From CAZAGT01 sp964484515 (GTDB lineage Bacteria > Desulfobacterota > DSM-4660 > Desulfatiglandales > HGW-15), in assembly GCA_964484515.1 (NCBI GenBank), contig CAZAGT010000142.1, positions 1-11,904 of the forward strand: a stretch of 11,904 bases of DNA, written 5' to 3'. Within the stretch, counting starts at the first letter, position 1; every line of letters begins with the position of its first letter. The position numbers were made by a program, and so were the translations under genes. A model generated the notes under the pieces. It had not been told where the DNA came from. It saw only the letters and a program-made list of their open reading frames with translations, and ran no database searches. This document shows, piece by piece, positions 1-7,577 of the stretch.

Positions 1-1
1 G

Positions 2-3000
2 GGTATGCCCGATCTGGGATTTGGAGGCCGCAAGCATTGCCCTGTCAGAGGACGAGAAAACGCTCTTCAGCGCCTTGACTTCCTCCACGTCACCCTGGAC
101 GGTACTGGTCGCATGACATTCCACCAAGTCTACAGAATCGGGGCCGTAACCCGCATCTTGAAAGGAAGCTCGAACTGCAATCACCTGGGTCTCGGCCAGG
201 GACTCCACCATGCCGCGATGATTGTTGCTCGCCCCGATCCCCGTAACATAGGCCTGGATGGGGGCACCCCGTTCTTTAGCGATCGATTCCCTCTCCACCA
301 CTATCATGCCCCCGCCTTCGCCAAGGACCATGCCGTCGCGGGCGGCATCAAAAGGCCGGCTGCTTTCATGTGGAGCCCCGTTGCGCCCGGACAATCCGGC
401 CAGGGCCTTGAGTGCGGAGAATTCCAGGTAGTGAGTGGGATGCAGCAATTCTTCCCCCCCGCCCACCACGGCGGCATCGATGATGTCGTTTCTGATCATC
501 TGGATCGCGCTGTAAAGGGCCACCAGGCTCGTGGCACAGGCGGCGGAAACAGCATAGCTCGGGCCCTGGAATCCGTACCGGTTGCAGATGAAGCCTCCCG
601 CCGCGCAGTTTAGCCGACCCAGCAGGGTGGTGTCGTCGACCATAAGACGACCTGACTGGATCTTCTGCCTAGTCGCCTTTTCCTGGTCCGGAGTCATAGG
701 CATAACATCCTGGACGGACCGGATGATGTCATGGATTTGCACGCCAAAGACCAGGTCGTTGACCGTGGCCGCCGTTTCTCCCGAGTTCTGGGAAATAAGC
801 ACACCGATGCGCTCCCTTGGGATATTGGATTCTGCGAGGCCCGATTGTCTGACGACCTGATCGGCCATCCAAAGGGTCAGCTTTGTGGCATCGGCCATCG
901 AATGGAAGTCTTGGGGCGCAATTCCCAATTCTTTGCGGGAGATATTGATGTTCTGAAAAGCGCCTACATTGCAGTATGTCGCACCCAGGACGCGGGGATC
1001 AGGATTATAGTAAAGGTCGTGGTCCCACCTTGATCGGGGTACCTCGATGATTCCGCTTCGCATGGCCAGGCAGGCCTCCCAGACCTCGCGCGGGTTATTA
1101 CCCAGGGAATTGACCTGGGCCATGGCGGTGATGGCCACACGCTTGCGGTCTTCACTTATCCTCATCCGGGGTATACGCACTGAGGTGGGGCTTGCTTCCA
1201 TCTCGGGAACGGAGAGATCCAAGGGTCCTTCAGCCAGGTCACGGTGAAGATCCGCGACGGAACGTACGCGATTGAGAGCGCCGGCTACGGAGCCGCTCAT
1301 GAACTGACCTTCGCGGAGACATGTCTCTTCGTCGAGGGCGCTGCCGCCGGGCAGCTCGACCCCCCTGGCGGCGATGCGCAGGCTGTTGGCGCTGAGCGTC
1401 TCCAGACGGCGCCTGAAAGAGCTTTCATCATGCCGGCCCGCAGCCCATTCCCTCTCCAGACTGCAGATGGCGTCCATCTTGGCGGTCTTGAGAGACCGCA
1501 CTCGCAGGCCGACACTCTCGCCTGAAACCGAAGTCATGCCGGGGCCGGAATCGACGATCAGGCGTTGATAAAGGGGACTCAGTGCGCCCGTGGCAACGAT
1601 CTCACTGGTGACCAGGTATGCCGTGCCCATCTGCAGGGCATCGGCACCCAGCATGAATGCCCTAAACGCCGTCTCTCGATTGAAAATGCCTCCTGCCAAT
1701 ACGAGGTATCGATCCTTGAAGAGTTCAGGCTCTCTCCGCCTGAGTTCAAGGGTGATTTGCGCCAAGGTGAGAGTTGAGTACTCACCCACGTGCCCGCCCG
1801 CCTCGTTCCCTTCGATGACGACAAAACGCACACCGGCCTCGAAAGCCATTCGGATCAAGCCTTCACTTGACGCAACATAGATCGTCGGGATTCCCTTTTC
1901 TTGGAGTCTGACTGCAAAGGAGGGTTCGCCGGCCGCTATGACCGCAAAGGGTGGGCGGTGTCTTTCTATCCAGGCCAGTTGCTGTTCCAGCTGAGGATTT
2001 TCCGGCAGGGCGACAAAGTTCACCGCATAAGGGCTTTCACCCATGACATTCCTGAGGTGATCCAAGTCGTTCTCCAGTTCCACCGGACTTTTGAGCCCGA
2101 GGGCAACTGTGGGCAGACCACCCGCCTCGGAGACGGCCTTGGCAAATTCCGGTATATCGCTGATCCAGGTCATAGCCCCCTGGATGAACGGATATCTGGT
2201 TCCGAGCTCCCTTGCAACAGGGCTTTCGGCCACGTCGTTCAGTCTGCCCGGGGCTCCGCGGCAGATCTTGGCGACTTCCTTTTCGAAGGCCTCCATGGCC
2301 GGCCCGGTGGAACGGCCGAATCTCTCGGCAAAGGCCCCTGCAAAGGCCGCCTCAGGGCCAAGAAGAACAAGTTCCTGGCGGCTCAGATCACTTTCCAGCG
2401 CAGGTACGACGGTCTCTTGGACTTTGCGGGCAAAGGCGCGGCGAGCATCATCTCCGGCCTCGCCGCCGCAAAGGGAGCTCTCGTACTGCTTCAGTTCTCT
2501 GACTGCCAGGGAGTTTCCTTTGTCAAAAAGGCGGCAGGGAACTCCGAGCGTTTGGCCCGCTACGGCGGTGTGCTCCGGACGCATTCCGGAAAGGCGCTGT
2601 CGCATGTCTGGTTTGGCGGAGATCAGGTCTGTCAGCCAGTGGAGACTTTCAAAAACGATACCCTTCGCACCCGTGCTCAGGAATGCGGCGGCCGCCTGAG
2701 GTGTGGATACGCCACCCCAGACGATCATTCCGGGTGCCCGATCCAACCTGCTTGCCATCTCCCTGAGGGTGGCATAAAGAACTCCGGCCGTCTCATTGCT
2801 CACGAACCCACCGGCTTCGGCGCCCTTGAGGGCGATGGCAGGCGGATGCCATTCCGAGTGCATGCTAAAAGTGAGGAAGTCCAGATCCCCGCTGACCGGG
2901 ATGCACCTCCGCGAGCCCGACAACGCTCGCAAACGCTCGAGAAAAGCCTCGGGGCCGTAACCTGCAAGGGCAGGAATGTATTCCACCCAGGCGGTGTCCA

Positions 3001-3235
3001 CCCCGGACTCCCGTAGAAATCCTTCGAAGGCAGGAGCCATAAAGGATTCCGCGGAGACCTTTATCTCTCTTGCCCCAGTAGACTTGAGTGCCTTTGCGGT
3101 ATCTCTCGTGAGATCGGCGTTGATTTCGAAAATGGCGCCGGAAGATCCTTGACGGGCCGCCTCAACCACGGAATGATAGATATCATTCGAAGACCACAGG
3201 AAAGCGAGTCGCTGAATCGGCTGATTATCAAGCAT
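2..3235 (-). CDS. PUFA/polyketide-type megasynthase: tandem NMO/enoyl-reductase-like domains plus ketosynthase (3' end outside window)
   Basis: The frame is open from an ATG at 3235 to the window edge, giving 1078 residues, so the C-terminal part is missing. Residues about 1-330 look like a degenerate nitronate monooxygenase (2-nitropropane dioxygenase) TIM barrel: EAGGF at 140-144 stands where EAGGH is expected, followed by a VWGGVSTP segment. Residues about 340-600 are a second, canonical copy: start near PFIQGAM (M355), EAGGH at 478-482, then LAGGIF and GADALQMGTAY. A ketosynthase begins near residue 699, with Cys900 in SAACATSL, His1041 in ECHATST, and Lys1072/His1077 in KSQIGHT. Barrels of this family act as FMN-dependent enoyl reductases in PUFA synthases (PfaD) and FabK. 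The ketosynthase should condense acyl chains. Acyltransferase, carrier and tailoring domains would lie beyond the edge. The start is acceptable but its purine-rich AGAGG lies about 15 nt upstream. It follows the DUF374 gene by 53 nt and is probably cotranscribed. The domain calls are firm; the product is unknown. Confidence 0.88.
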   Translation of the reverse strand, partial: MLDNQPIQRLAFLWSSNDIYHSVVEAARQGSSGAIFEINADLTRDTAKALKSTGAREIKVSAESFMAPAFEGFLRESGVDTAWVEYIPALAGYGPEAFLERLRALSGSRRCIPVSGDLDFLTFSMHSEWHPPAIALKGAEAGGFVSNETAGVLYATLREMASRLDRAPGMIVWGGVSTPQAAAAFLSTGAKGIVFESLHWLTDLISAKPDMRQRLSGMRPEHTAVAGQTLGVPCRLFDKGNSLAVRELKQYESSLCGGEAGDDARRAFARKVQETVVPALESDLSRQELVLLGPEAAFAGAFAERFGRSTGPAMEAFEKEVAKICRGAPGRLNDVAESPVARELGTRYPFIQGAMTWISDIPEFAKAVSEAGGLPTVALGLKSPVELENDLDHLRNVMGESPYAVNFVALPENPQLEQQLAWIERHRPPFAVIAAGEPSFAVRLQEKGIPTIYVASSEGLIRMAFEAGVRFVVIEGNEAGGHVGEYSTLTLAQITLELRRREPELFKDRYLVLAGGIFNRETAFRAFMLGADALQMGTAYLVTSEIVATGALSPLYQRLIVDSGPGMTSVSGESVGLRVRSLKTAKMDAICSLEREWAAGRHDESSFRRRLETLSANSLRIAARGVELPGGSALDEETCLREGQFMSGSVAGALNRVRSVADLHRDLAEGPLDLSVPEMEASPTSVRIPRMRISEDRKRVAITAMAQVNSLGNNPREVWEACLAMRSGIIEVPRSRWDHDLYYNPDPRVLGATYCNVGAFQNINISRKELGIAPQDFHSMADATKLTLWMADQVVRQSGLAESNIPRERIGVLISQNSGETAATVNDLVFGVQIHDIIRSVQDVMPMTPDQEKATRQKIQSGRLMVDDTTLLGRLNCAAGGFICNRYGFQGPSYAVSAACATSLVALYSAIQMIRNDIIDAAVVGGGEELLHPTHYLEFSALKALAGLSGRNGAPHESSRPFDAARDGMVLGEGGGMIVVERESIAKERGAPIQAYVTGIGASNNHRGMVESLAETQVIAVRASFQDAGYGPDSVDLVECHATSTVQGDVEEVKALKSVFSSSDRAMLAASKSQIGHT

Positions 3236-3288
3236 GATAACTATTGAATACCTCTTTTGATAGCTGTTTTCAAGTCGCTTGCATCGGA

Positions 3289-3972
3289 TTAGAGAGGTTG
3301 CTTCCAGCCCAAACTTAAATCGGCCTCTGCGTAGCCCGCGGAAAGCCGCCTCTCTACCTCCCGCCTGAACTCTTCAGATTCAACTGGGTCTAGGTCCCGG
3401 GGCACGAACAGGGGTTGTCCCCATTCGATCGTCACCTCGCTAAAGGGTTTGGGGACCAAGAACCGGTCCCAGCTATGGAGGGTCCAAGCCCTGGTGGCGG
3501 AGACAATAACCGGCAGGATGACGGCACCGGACACCTGCGCCATGCTGATGAGCCCTGGCTTTACGACCCCCTTGGGTCCAGTGGGCCCGTCCACGATATG
3601 AACAACGGCGGGGTTCGTTTTTAGTGCTTCCAAGATGGCCGCTAACGCCGTCGTTCCTCCTCTCGTGCTGGACCCCCTCACAGGTACAACTCCCAGCCGT
3701 TTCGCGAGCATTGCCCCAAGTTCTCCATCTCGACTCTGGCTGATCATCATAATGGGCTTGAACCTTCTGAATTTGGTGACATAGGCCAGGGCAGGCAGAA
3801 AGCGTTGATGCCAGACGGCCGCTATCAGCCTACCATAATCTGCCAGACAACCAAGTGCTATCTCCTCGCCCGCAACCTTGACCCTCAGAAGGGAGAGATA
3901 GAAGCGGATAAGATAATAGAAAAGGGGTATCAATCGATAGAGGATTGAGTAGTAGGATGGGCGAAGCCCCAA
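3289..3972 (-). CDS. DUF374 / lysophospholipid acyltransferase-like protein
   Basis: This 227-residue protein is of normal length for the DUF374 branch of the lysophospholipid acyltransferase superfamily, which is thought to move acyl chains onto lipid or lipid A-type acceptors at the inner membrane. An N-terminal hydrophobic segment (about 7-30) should anchor it. The visible family blocks are VWHQRF (53-58, the acyltransferase His position), SRDGE (80-84), RGSSTRGG (99-106) and DGPTGPKG (128-135). The start is TTG at 3972, chosen because AAGGAG lies exactly 8 nt upstream. It ends in TAA, 53 nt before the megasynthase start, and the two genes very likely form one operon. An inference from this pairing is that the enzyme transfers or esterifies the product of the synthase. 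The acceptor cannot be told from sequence. It could also be a general phospholipid acyltransferase that happens to be adjacent. Confidence 0.87.
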   Translation of the reverse strand: MGLRPSYYSILYRLIPLFYYLIRFYLSLLRVKVAGEEIALGCLADYGRLIAAVWHQRFLPALAYVTKFRRFKPIMMISQSRDGELGAMLAKRLGVVPVRGSSTRGGTTALAAILEALKTNPAVVHIVDGPTGPKGVVKPGLISMAQVSGAVILPVIVSATRAWTLHSWDRFLVPKPFSEVTIEWGQPLFVPRDLDPVESEEFRREVERRLSAGYAEADLSLGWKQPL

Positions 3973-3980
3973 TGGAAAAA

Positions 3981-3986
3981 CTCCTT
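3981..3986 (-). promoter_or_regulatory. Ribosome binding site deciding a TTG start
   Basis: The minus strand reads AAGGAG, followed by 8 nt and then TTG at 3972. No ATG or GTG in this frame is better placed, so this near-ideal Shine-Dalgarno sequence fixes the rare TTG as the start of the DUF374 acyltransferase. Confidence 0.75.
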
Positions 3987-4003
3987 ACAGCGTGAGATGG
4001 CTC

Positions 4004-4021
4004 TGACTTTTCAAGAAGTCA
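4004..4021. promoter_or_regulatory. 18-bp palindrome in the leader of the acyltransferase/synthase operon
   Basis: TGACTT, a 6-nt spacer, then AAGTCA form a perfect inverted repeat about 31-48 nt upstream of the TTG start of the DUF374 gene. Its size and position suit a dimeric repressor operator, but a chance dyad or an mRNA hairpin is also possible. I do not recognise the motif as that of a named regulator. Confidence 0.3.
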
Positions 4022-4082
4022 CTTTTGTCTGACCAAATGCCGTTAAGGTCAGCTGAGCCGCAATTCGGTGTAACCCTCAACC

Positions 4083-4113
4083 ATTAGGGGCCAATCTTAC
4101 GGGGTTCTGTCAA
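4083..4113 (-). promoter_or_regulatory. Possible sigma70-type promoter for the acyltransferase/synthase operon
   Basis: The minus strand shows a perfect -35 hexamer TTGACA (4108-4113). A weak -10 candidate, CCTAAT (4083-4088), follows after a 19-nt spacer, which is longer than ideal. The pair sits about 110 nt upstream of the TTG start, just upstream of the palindrome at 4004-4021. The -35 is the only strong part. Confidence 0.3.
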
Positions 4114-4248
4114 GAGGAAAATGAAAGGAAGGTAAAATCATTCGGCTAGCAAGAGTCCTCGTTTGCCGGCCAACGGGTCTGACAGCTTCACGTGTTATGG
4201 AAGGCCAATCCCAGGTTTTCAACGTTTTGGTTCATGATCGTCAAGAAA

Positions 4249-4374
4249 TCACCCGGCGCCGTTGAGCAGGATCAGGTCAACCCTCTGGCATTGGCCGATG
4301 GTCTTACTATCACGCGTCCCGTAAGCCGGATCAATGCCGGCTGGCAAAAGAAACTCTACCTTTACGCGATCAAT
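4249..4374 (-). pseudogene. Relic of a metal-binding (ZnuA/TroA-like) periplasmic protein
   Basis: In the minus frame from 4374, about 41 codons read like the N-terminal part of a zinc/manganese-type ABC transporter binding protein: VKVEFLLPAGIDPAY, then a DSKTI segment, then VDLILLNGAG before a TGA at 4251-4249. As I know that family, it has P-x-G-x-DPA(Y/F)W-x-P-D followed by ADL-x-LLNGAGY-x-KW. Here W and P of the first block appear as G and R. The Y after GAG is a stop, and no start, signal peptide or remaining domain is visible. The fragment overlaps the last 5 nt of the family 5 binding protein gene in another frame. I read it as a decayed gene fragment. The resemblance comes from memory, and the short length leaves room for coincidence. 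Confidence 0.42.
4324..4342 (-). terminator. Weak hairpin after the signalling operon
   Basis: AGCCGG, a 7-nt loop and CCGGCT form a 6-bp GC-rich stem 28 nt after the stop codon of the solute-binding protein gene. No T-run follows on the minus strand, so it would be a poor intrinsic terminator. It may simply be part of the decayed metal-binding gene it overlaps. Confidence 0.2.
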
Positions 4375-5980
4375 TGTCTTTGCCTCTAATAGACCAATGC
4401 CTGTCGGTCACTGAGGAATAATCCAAGTAAAGGTATTGGCTCACCTGAGGCACGAAATTCACTTCTTCGTTCACTCCGTAAAGGCTTAGCGGTGCCATGG
4501 TGAACAAAAATAAGGCTTCCTCCGCGATATATTCGTTGGCTTTCTTGTAGATCCGGAATCGTTCTCCACGGTCTCTTATTCTGAGGACATCGTTGTACAT
4601 TTTGTCCAGGGGTTCCAGCAACCGATTGGGACTGGTGCTCCAAGGAGCCCCAATATGGAAATACCACTCCAGTTGACCACCCATGACTTCCGGGACATAG
4701 CCAGGGTTCGAGAGTATGATTATCCACCAATCTTCGTCGTTCCAGGAGTAGTCAGCGCGGGTATTAGGGTACACCACGTGCCTCTCTATCCATTCCCAAT
4801 TGACGGGCGTAATCTCCACCTCTATATTGAGCAGGCTGTAGAAGCGCTGGAGAAATTGGGCTATAAGGAAATTCTTTTCCTGGTAATAGAGCGTCATTCG
4901 AAAGCCCTCCGCATAACCCGCCTCTTTCAGGAGATCGCGCGCCTTGGGGATGTTCCACGTGTAAGGCTTTGTATCTGAGAGATCAACACCGGCCTTCGCG
5001 GTCAGAGCCCCTCGCATCTCGACGGCATTTCCCTTGTAAGCATAACGCATCAGCTCTTTGTTGTTGATGGCGTAGTTAAGGGCCTTCCTCACACGCAAGT
5101 CATACAAGGGCGTTGTCTGAGGAGATTTGAGGTTCATTTGACCGGATGTGAAAGTGACATCTTGCTCGTCCTTAATGACTCTTGAGAGAGAACTCTTATC
5201 CACTTTCCATGCATCCTTTGCTATAAGAGAAGTCACCACGTCGACACGTCCTTCGATCACGGCACGCACGGCTTCCTTCGGGGAATAATGGATGAACTCG
5301 ATCTTTCTGATCCTCGGATGGCCTTCGTGCCAGTAATGGGGATTTGCCACGAGTGTGGCGTATGCCTCGCCCTCCCGAACCTCGCGATAGTCTTTCACCT
5401 CGCCCTCAACCAAGTATGGGCCCGTACCTATGGGCCGCTTAAGGAATCCTTCCCAGCCGACCCGTCTGATATAATCCGGCGCGCCGATGGCCCATCCGGC
5501 TATGGGGCCGAAGATAAGATTGTCAACCAATAGCGCATTGGGTTTGTCAAGGATCAAACGTACGGTGTAGCGATCCATCACCCGTATTTCCTTCACGTTC
5601 TTCATGTAGACTTGGACGCCTCTGCCTTGGTTATGCCGGCGCTGATAGTCAAAGTTGAACTTCACGGCATCGGAGTCGAAGGGCTCCCCGTTATGGAAAC
5701 GCACACCTTGGCGCAGTTTGATCTCCAGGGTCGTGTCATCGATCCATTTTTTCGAGACGGCAAGGGAGGGCGCCAGCTCATTGCGATCAAGCGCATACTC
5801 GAATAGATACTGAAGTACGTTGTGCCCAAGAACATTAATGTCCGGTCGCCAGCTCTCCACCACCCGGATTTCTCCCCGAGGTCCGGATGTTCTACCTTCG
5901 GCTTTGATAGATGAACACAGCAGGACCAAGAAGAAGACGGAGAAGATCGGAATGCGAGCGTTTCCATTTCTTAACGGCAT
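4370..5980 (-). CDS. Extracellular solute-binding protein, family 5 (peptide/nickel type), without transporter partners
   Basis: This 536-residue protein has the length and signature blocks of the DppA/OppA/NikA family of periplasmic binding proteins. These include LRQGVRFHNGEPFDSDAVKF (89-108), PIGTGPY (183-189) and LYDLRVRKALNYAIN (292-306). Residues about 10-27 are a hydrophobic signal sequence ending at SIKA, suited to signal peptidase I. The Cys at 22 lacks a normal lipobox. AAGGAGG lies 5 nt before the ATG, a strong start. The gene is the last of a run that begins with a histidine kinase, 64 nt after the receiver-cyclase gene, and no permease or ATPase gene follows in the window. Known family members capture peptides, nickel, opines or sugars for ABC import. 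The ligand here is unknown. The setting suggests a binding protein that reports to the kinase, though an unlinked transporter could also use it. Confidence 0.9.
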   Translation of the reverse strand: MPLRNGNARIPIFSVFFLVLLCSSIKAEGRTSGPRGEIRVVESWRPDINVLGHNVLQYLFEYALDRNELAPSLAVSKKWIDDTTLEIKLRQGVRFHNGEPFDSDAVKFNFDYQRRHNQGRGVQVYMKNVKEIRVMDRYTVRLILDKPNALLVDNLIFGPIAGWAIGAPDYIRRVGWEGFLKRPIGTGPYLVEGEVKDYREVREGEAYATLVANPHYWHEGHPRIRKIEFIHYSPKEAVRAVIEGRVDVVTSLIAKDAWKVDKSSLSRVIKDEQDVTFTSGQMNLKSPQTTPLYDLRVRKALNYAINNKELMRYAYKGNAVEMRGALTAKAGVDLSDTKPYTWNIPKARDLLKEAGYAEGFRMTLYYQEKNFLIAQFLQRFYSLLNIEVEITPVNWEWIERHVVYPNTRADYSWNDEDWWIIILSNPGYVPEVMGGQLEWYFHIGAPWSTSPNRLLEPLDKMYNDVLRIRDRGERFRIYKKANEYIAEEALFLFTMAPLSLYGVNEEVNFVPQVSQYLYLDYSSVTDRHWSIRGKDN

Positions 5981-6044
5981 GGTGTCCTCCTTCGGAAAAG
6001 GAGTGGAGCATTTTACTCGATATCAGGCGGTTCTGATCTCCCGA

Positions 6045-7184
6045 TCATGTGATAAGCTGGTATACAGGGACCGGCTGGGCGATGTTCTTCAGCTGGTGCT
6101 CGCCGAAAGTTTCCACCAGAAACTCACCTTGAACCCGTTTCATGGTCTCAGGGCCTAGTAGGATCTTGCCATCGGTTGCAAGGGAGATGATCCTTGCCGC
6201 GAGCACCGTGGTGAGACCGGAGGCGGTGAAGGTCCACCGTGCTCCGGAAAGCCCCTCAAACTTGGTGGCGCCCAGGTACACCTTGCCTGAGTTGATCCCG
6301 ATATTGACCACCGTGGGTTCGTACTTGCCACGAAGCTCGGCATTGACCTTCTGGGTCTTGTAGTAAATGGCAATGGCAGCCGCTGCCGCAGCCCGTGCAT
6401 GACCCCTCGGGTCATCGTCCTGGAAGATGATCATGAGGCCATCACCAGCGGTTTCGTTGATCTCGCCGTTGGCGCGGCGGATATCATCGAGGAATTCGGA
6501 GAAGTATTTCTCGACCAGAAAATTCACCCGCTGCTGCTCGAGCGATTCACAGATGCTGCTGTAGCCGCCGATGTCGAGGAAGAGAACCGTGGCGTCCTTC
6601 TCCACTTTTTGAAGTCCGAATGATTCGGGATCCGTCTCGGCCAAACGGCTGACCGACACAGGCACGAACTTGCTCAACTGCTCCTTGGCCTGCTCCAGCA
6701 TCTCGATCCGTCGCTGTGCCCGGGCCAGCTCCAGACGGGCCTGCTCAAGGTCCTTCTTCGTCCTCTCAAGCTCGGACTTAAGCTCGCGTTCCTGCTCCTC
6801 ACGGTGCTTCTTCTGCCGGAGCAGGGACCGGATCTTTGACAGGAGCTCATCGGGGTCAAAGGGCTTGGAGATGAAATCGTCTGCCCCGGCATCGATTCCT
6901 TTGATGCGGTCCTCGTGCGAGCGAAGCGCAGTGAGCAGAATGATGGGGATGAGGATGGTCTTGCCGCTCCTTTTCAGGATGCGGCAGGTTGTAAAGCCGT
7001 CCACCTTGGGCATCATGACGTCCAGGAGGATGATATCGGGGGGGTGTTCCTGTACCTTGATGAGGGCCTCCTCACCGTCAAAGGCCGTCAGGATCTGGTA
7101 GCCCTCATCACTCAGCTCCTGGCTGAGCATGTCCACGTTGCTCGGCTCATCGTCCACGATCAGAATGGTCGCCTGTGAATCCAT
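6045..7184 (-). CDS. Response regulator with class III nucleotide cyclase output domain
   Basis: This 379-residue cytoplasmic protein has a receiver domain at 1-122, with acidic pocket D11/D12, phosphoacceptor D55, T85 and K107. A charged coiled coil of about 128-172 links it to a class III adenylate/guanylate cyclase domain at about 195-375. The two metal-binding aspartates are visible as D204 (LFLDIGGYSS) and D248 (ETAGDGLM), and the transition-state Arg as R331. The usual substrate-specifying Lys is Glu244, as in guanylate cyclases. The usual catalytic Asn four residues before Arg331 is Val327 (TTVLAAR), so activity may be weak or absent, or the domain may only sense nucleotide. The ATG is preceded by a weak AGGA. 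The gene lies 33 nt after the single-domain regulator. The hybrid kinase of the operon is the obvious phosphodonor (inference). Confidence 0.92.
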   Translation of the reverse strand: MDSQATILIVDDEPSNVDMLSQELSDEGYQILTAFDGEEALIKVQEHPPDIILLDVMMPKVDGFTTCRILKRSGKTILIPIILLTALRSHEDRIKGIDAGADDFISKPFDPDELLSKIRSLLRQKKHREEQERELKSELERTKKDLEQARLELARAQRRIEMLEQAKEQLSKFVPVSVSRLAETDPESFGLQKVEKDATVLFLDIGGYSSICESLEQQRVNFLVEKYFSEFLDDIRRANGEINETAGDGLMIIFQDDDPRGHARAAAAAAIAIYYKTQKVNAELRGKYEPTVVNIGINSGKVYLGATKFEGLSGARWTFTASGLTTVLAARIISLATDGKILLGPETMKRVQGEFLVETFGEHQLKNIAQPVPVYQLIT

Positions 7185-7217
7185 ATATCAGGTCCTGAAT
7201 TATGGCTGATGTGACTC

Positions 7218-7577
7218 TCAGCTGAGGTACTTGGCCAGTTTGGCGAAAAGCTCATTCTCATTGATCGGTTTGGGCAGATAATCATCACAGCCGGCGGCCC
7301 TGGCCTTTTCTTCGTCACCTTTCATGGCGTGCGCAGTGAGGGCGATAATGGGGACCGATTTCAGGTCATTATTCGCCTTAATCTGCCTCGTCGCCTCCCA
7401 GCCGTCTATCACTGGCAGGGAGAGATCCATGAGGATCAGATCGGGGCGCTCTTCTCCCGCAACCTTAACGGCTTCCTCTCCATTTACCGCCTCGATGACC
7501 TCATAGTCGTCCTCCAGCAACTGCACCACCAGGTCCCTGTTCACATCCACATCCTCAACGACCAGGATCTTTTTCAT
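7218..7577 (-). CDS. Single-domain response regulator (CheY/DivK-like)
   Basis: This is a 119-residue stand-alone receiver with no output domain. The acidic residues E8/D9, the phosphoacceptor D51 in LILMDLSLP, the switch T81 and K103 in LPKPI are all present, so it should be phosphorylatable. Its start codon overlaps the kinase stop as ATGA, which implies translational coupling. AGGAGG lies 10 nt upstream, inside the end of the kinase gene. Proteins of this kind work as phosphorelay shuttles or through protein-protein contacts. Here it sits between a hybrid kinase and a receiver-cyclase, so it could carry phosphate between them or drain it away. The role is inferred from order only. Confidence 0.93.
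   Translation of the reverse strand: MKKILVVEDVDVNRDLVVQLLEDDYEVIEAVNGEEAVKVAGEERPDLILMDLSLPVIDGWEATRQIKANNDLKSVPIIALTAHAMKGDEEKARAAGCDDYLPKPINENELFAKLAKYLS

Larger units (their letters stand above)
3973..4248. other. Spacer without an intact gene
   Basis: Apart from the leader elements of the acyltransferase operon, this stretch has only short ORFs in all frames. It may hold the remaining, unrecognisable part of the metal-binding protein relic. I see no tRNA, strong terminator or repeat in it. Confidence 0.5.

Noticed and set aside
1901..3016. 371-codon plus-strand ORF
   Set aside because: It lies antisense to the megasynthase, whose minus-strand frame has clear NMO and ketosynthase motifs over its whole length. 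The plus-strand product matches no family I know.
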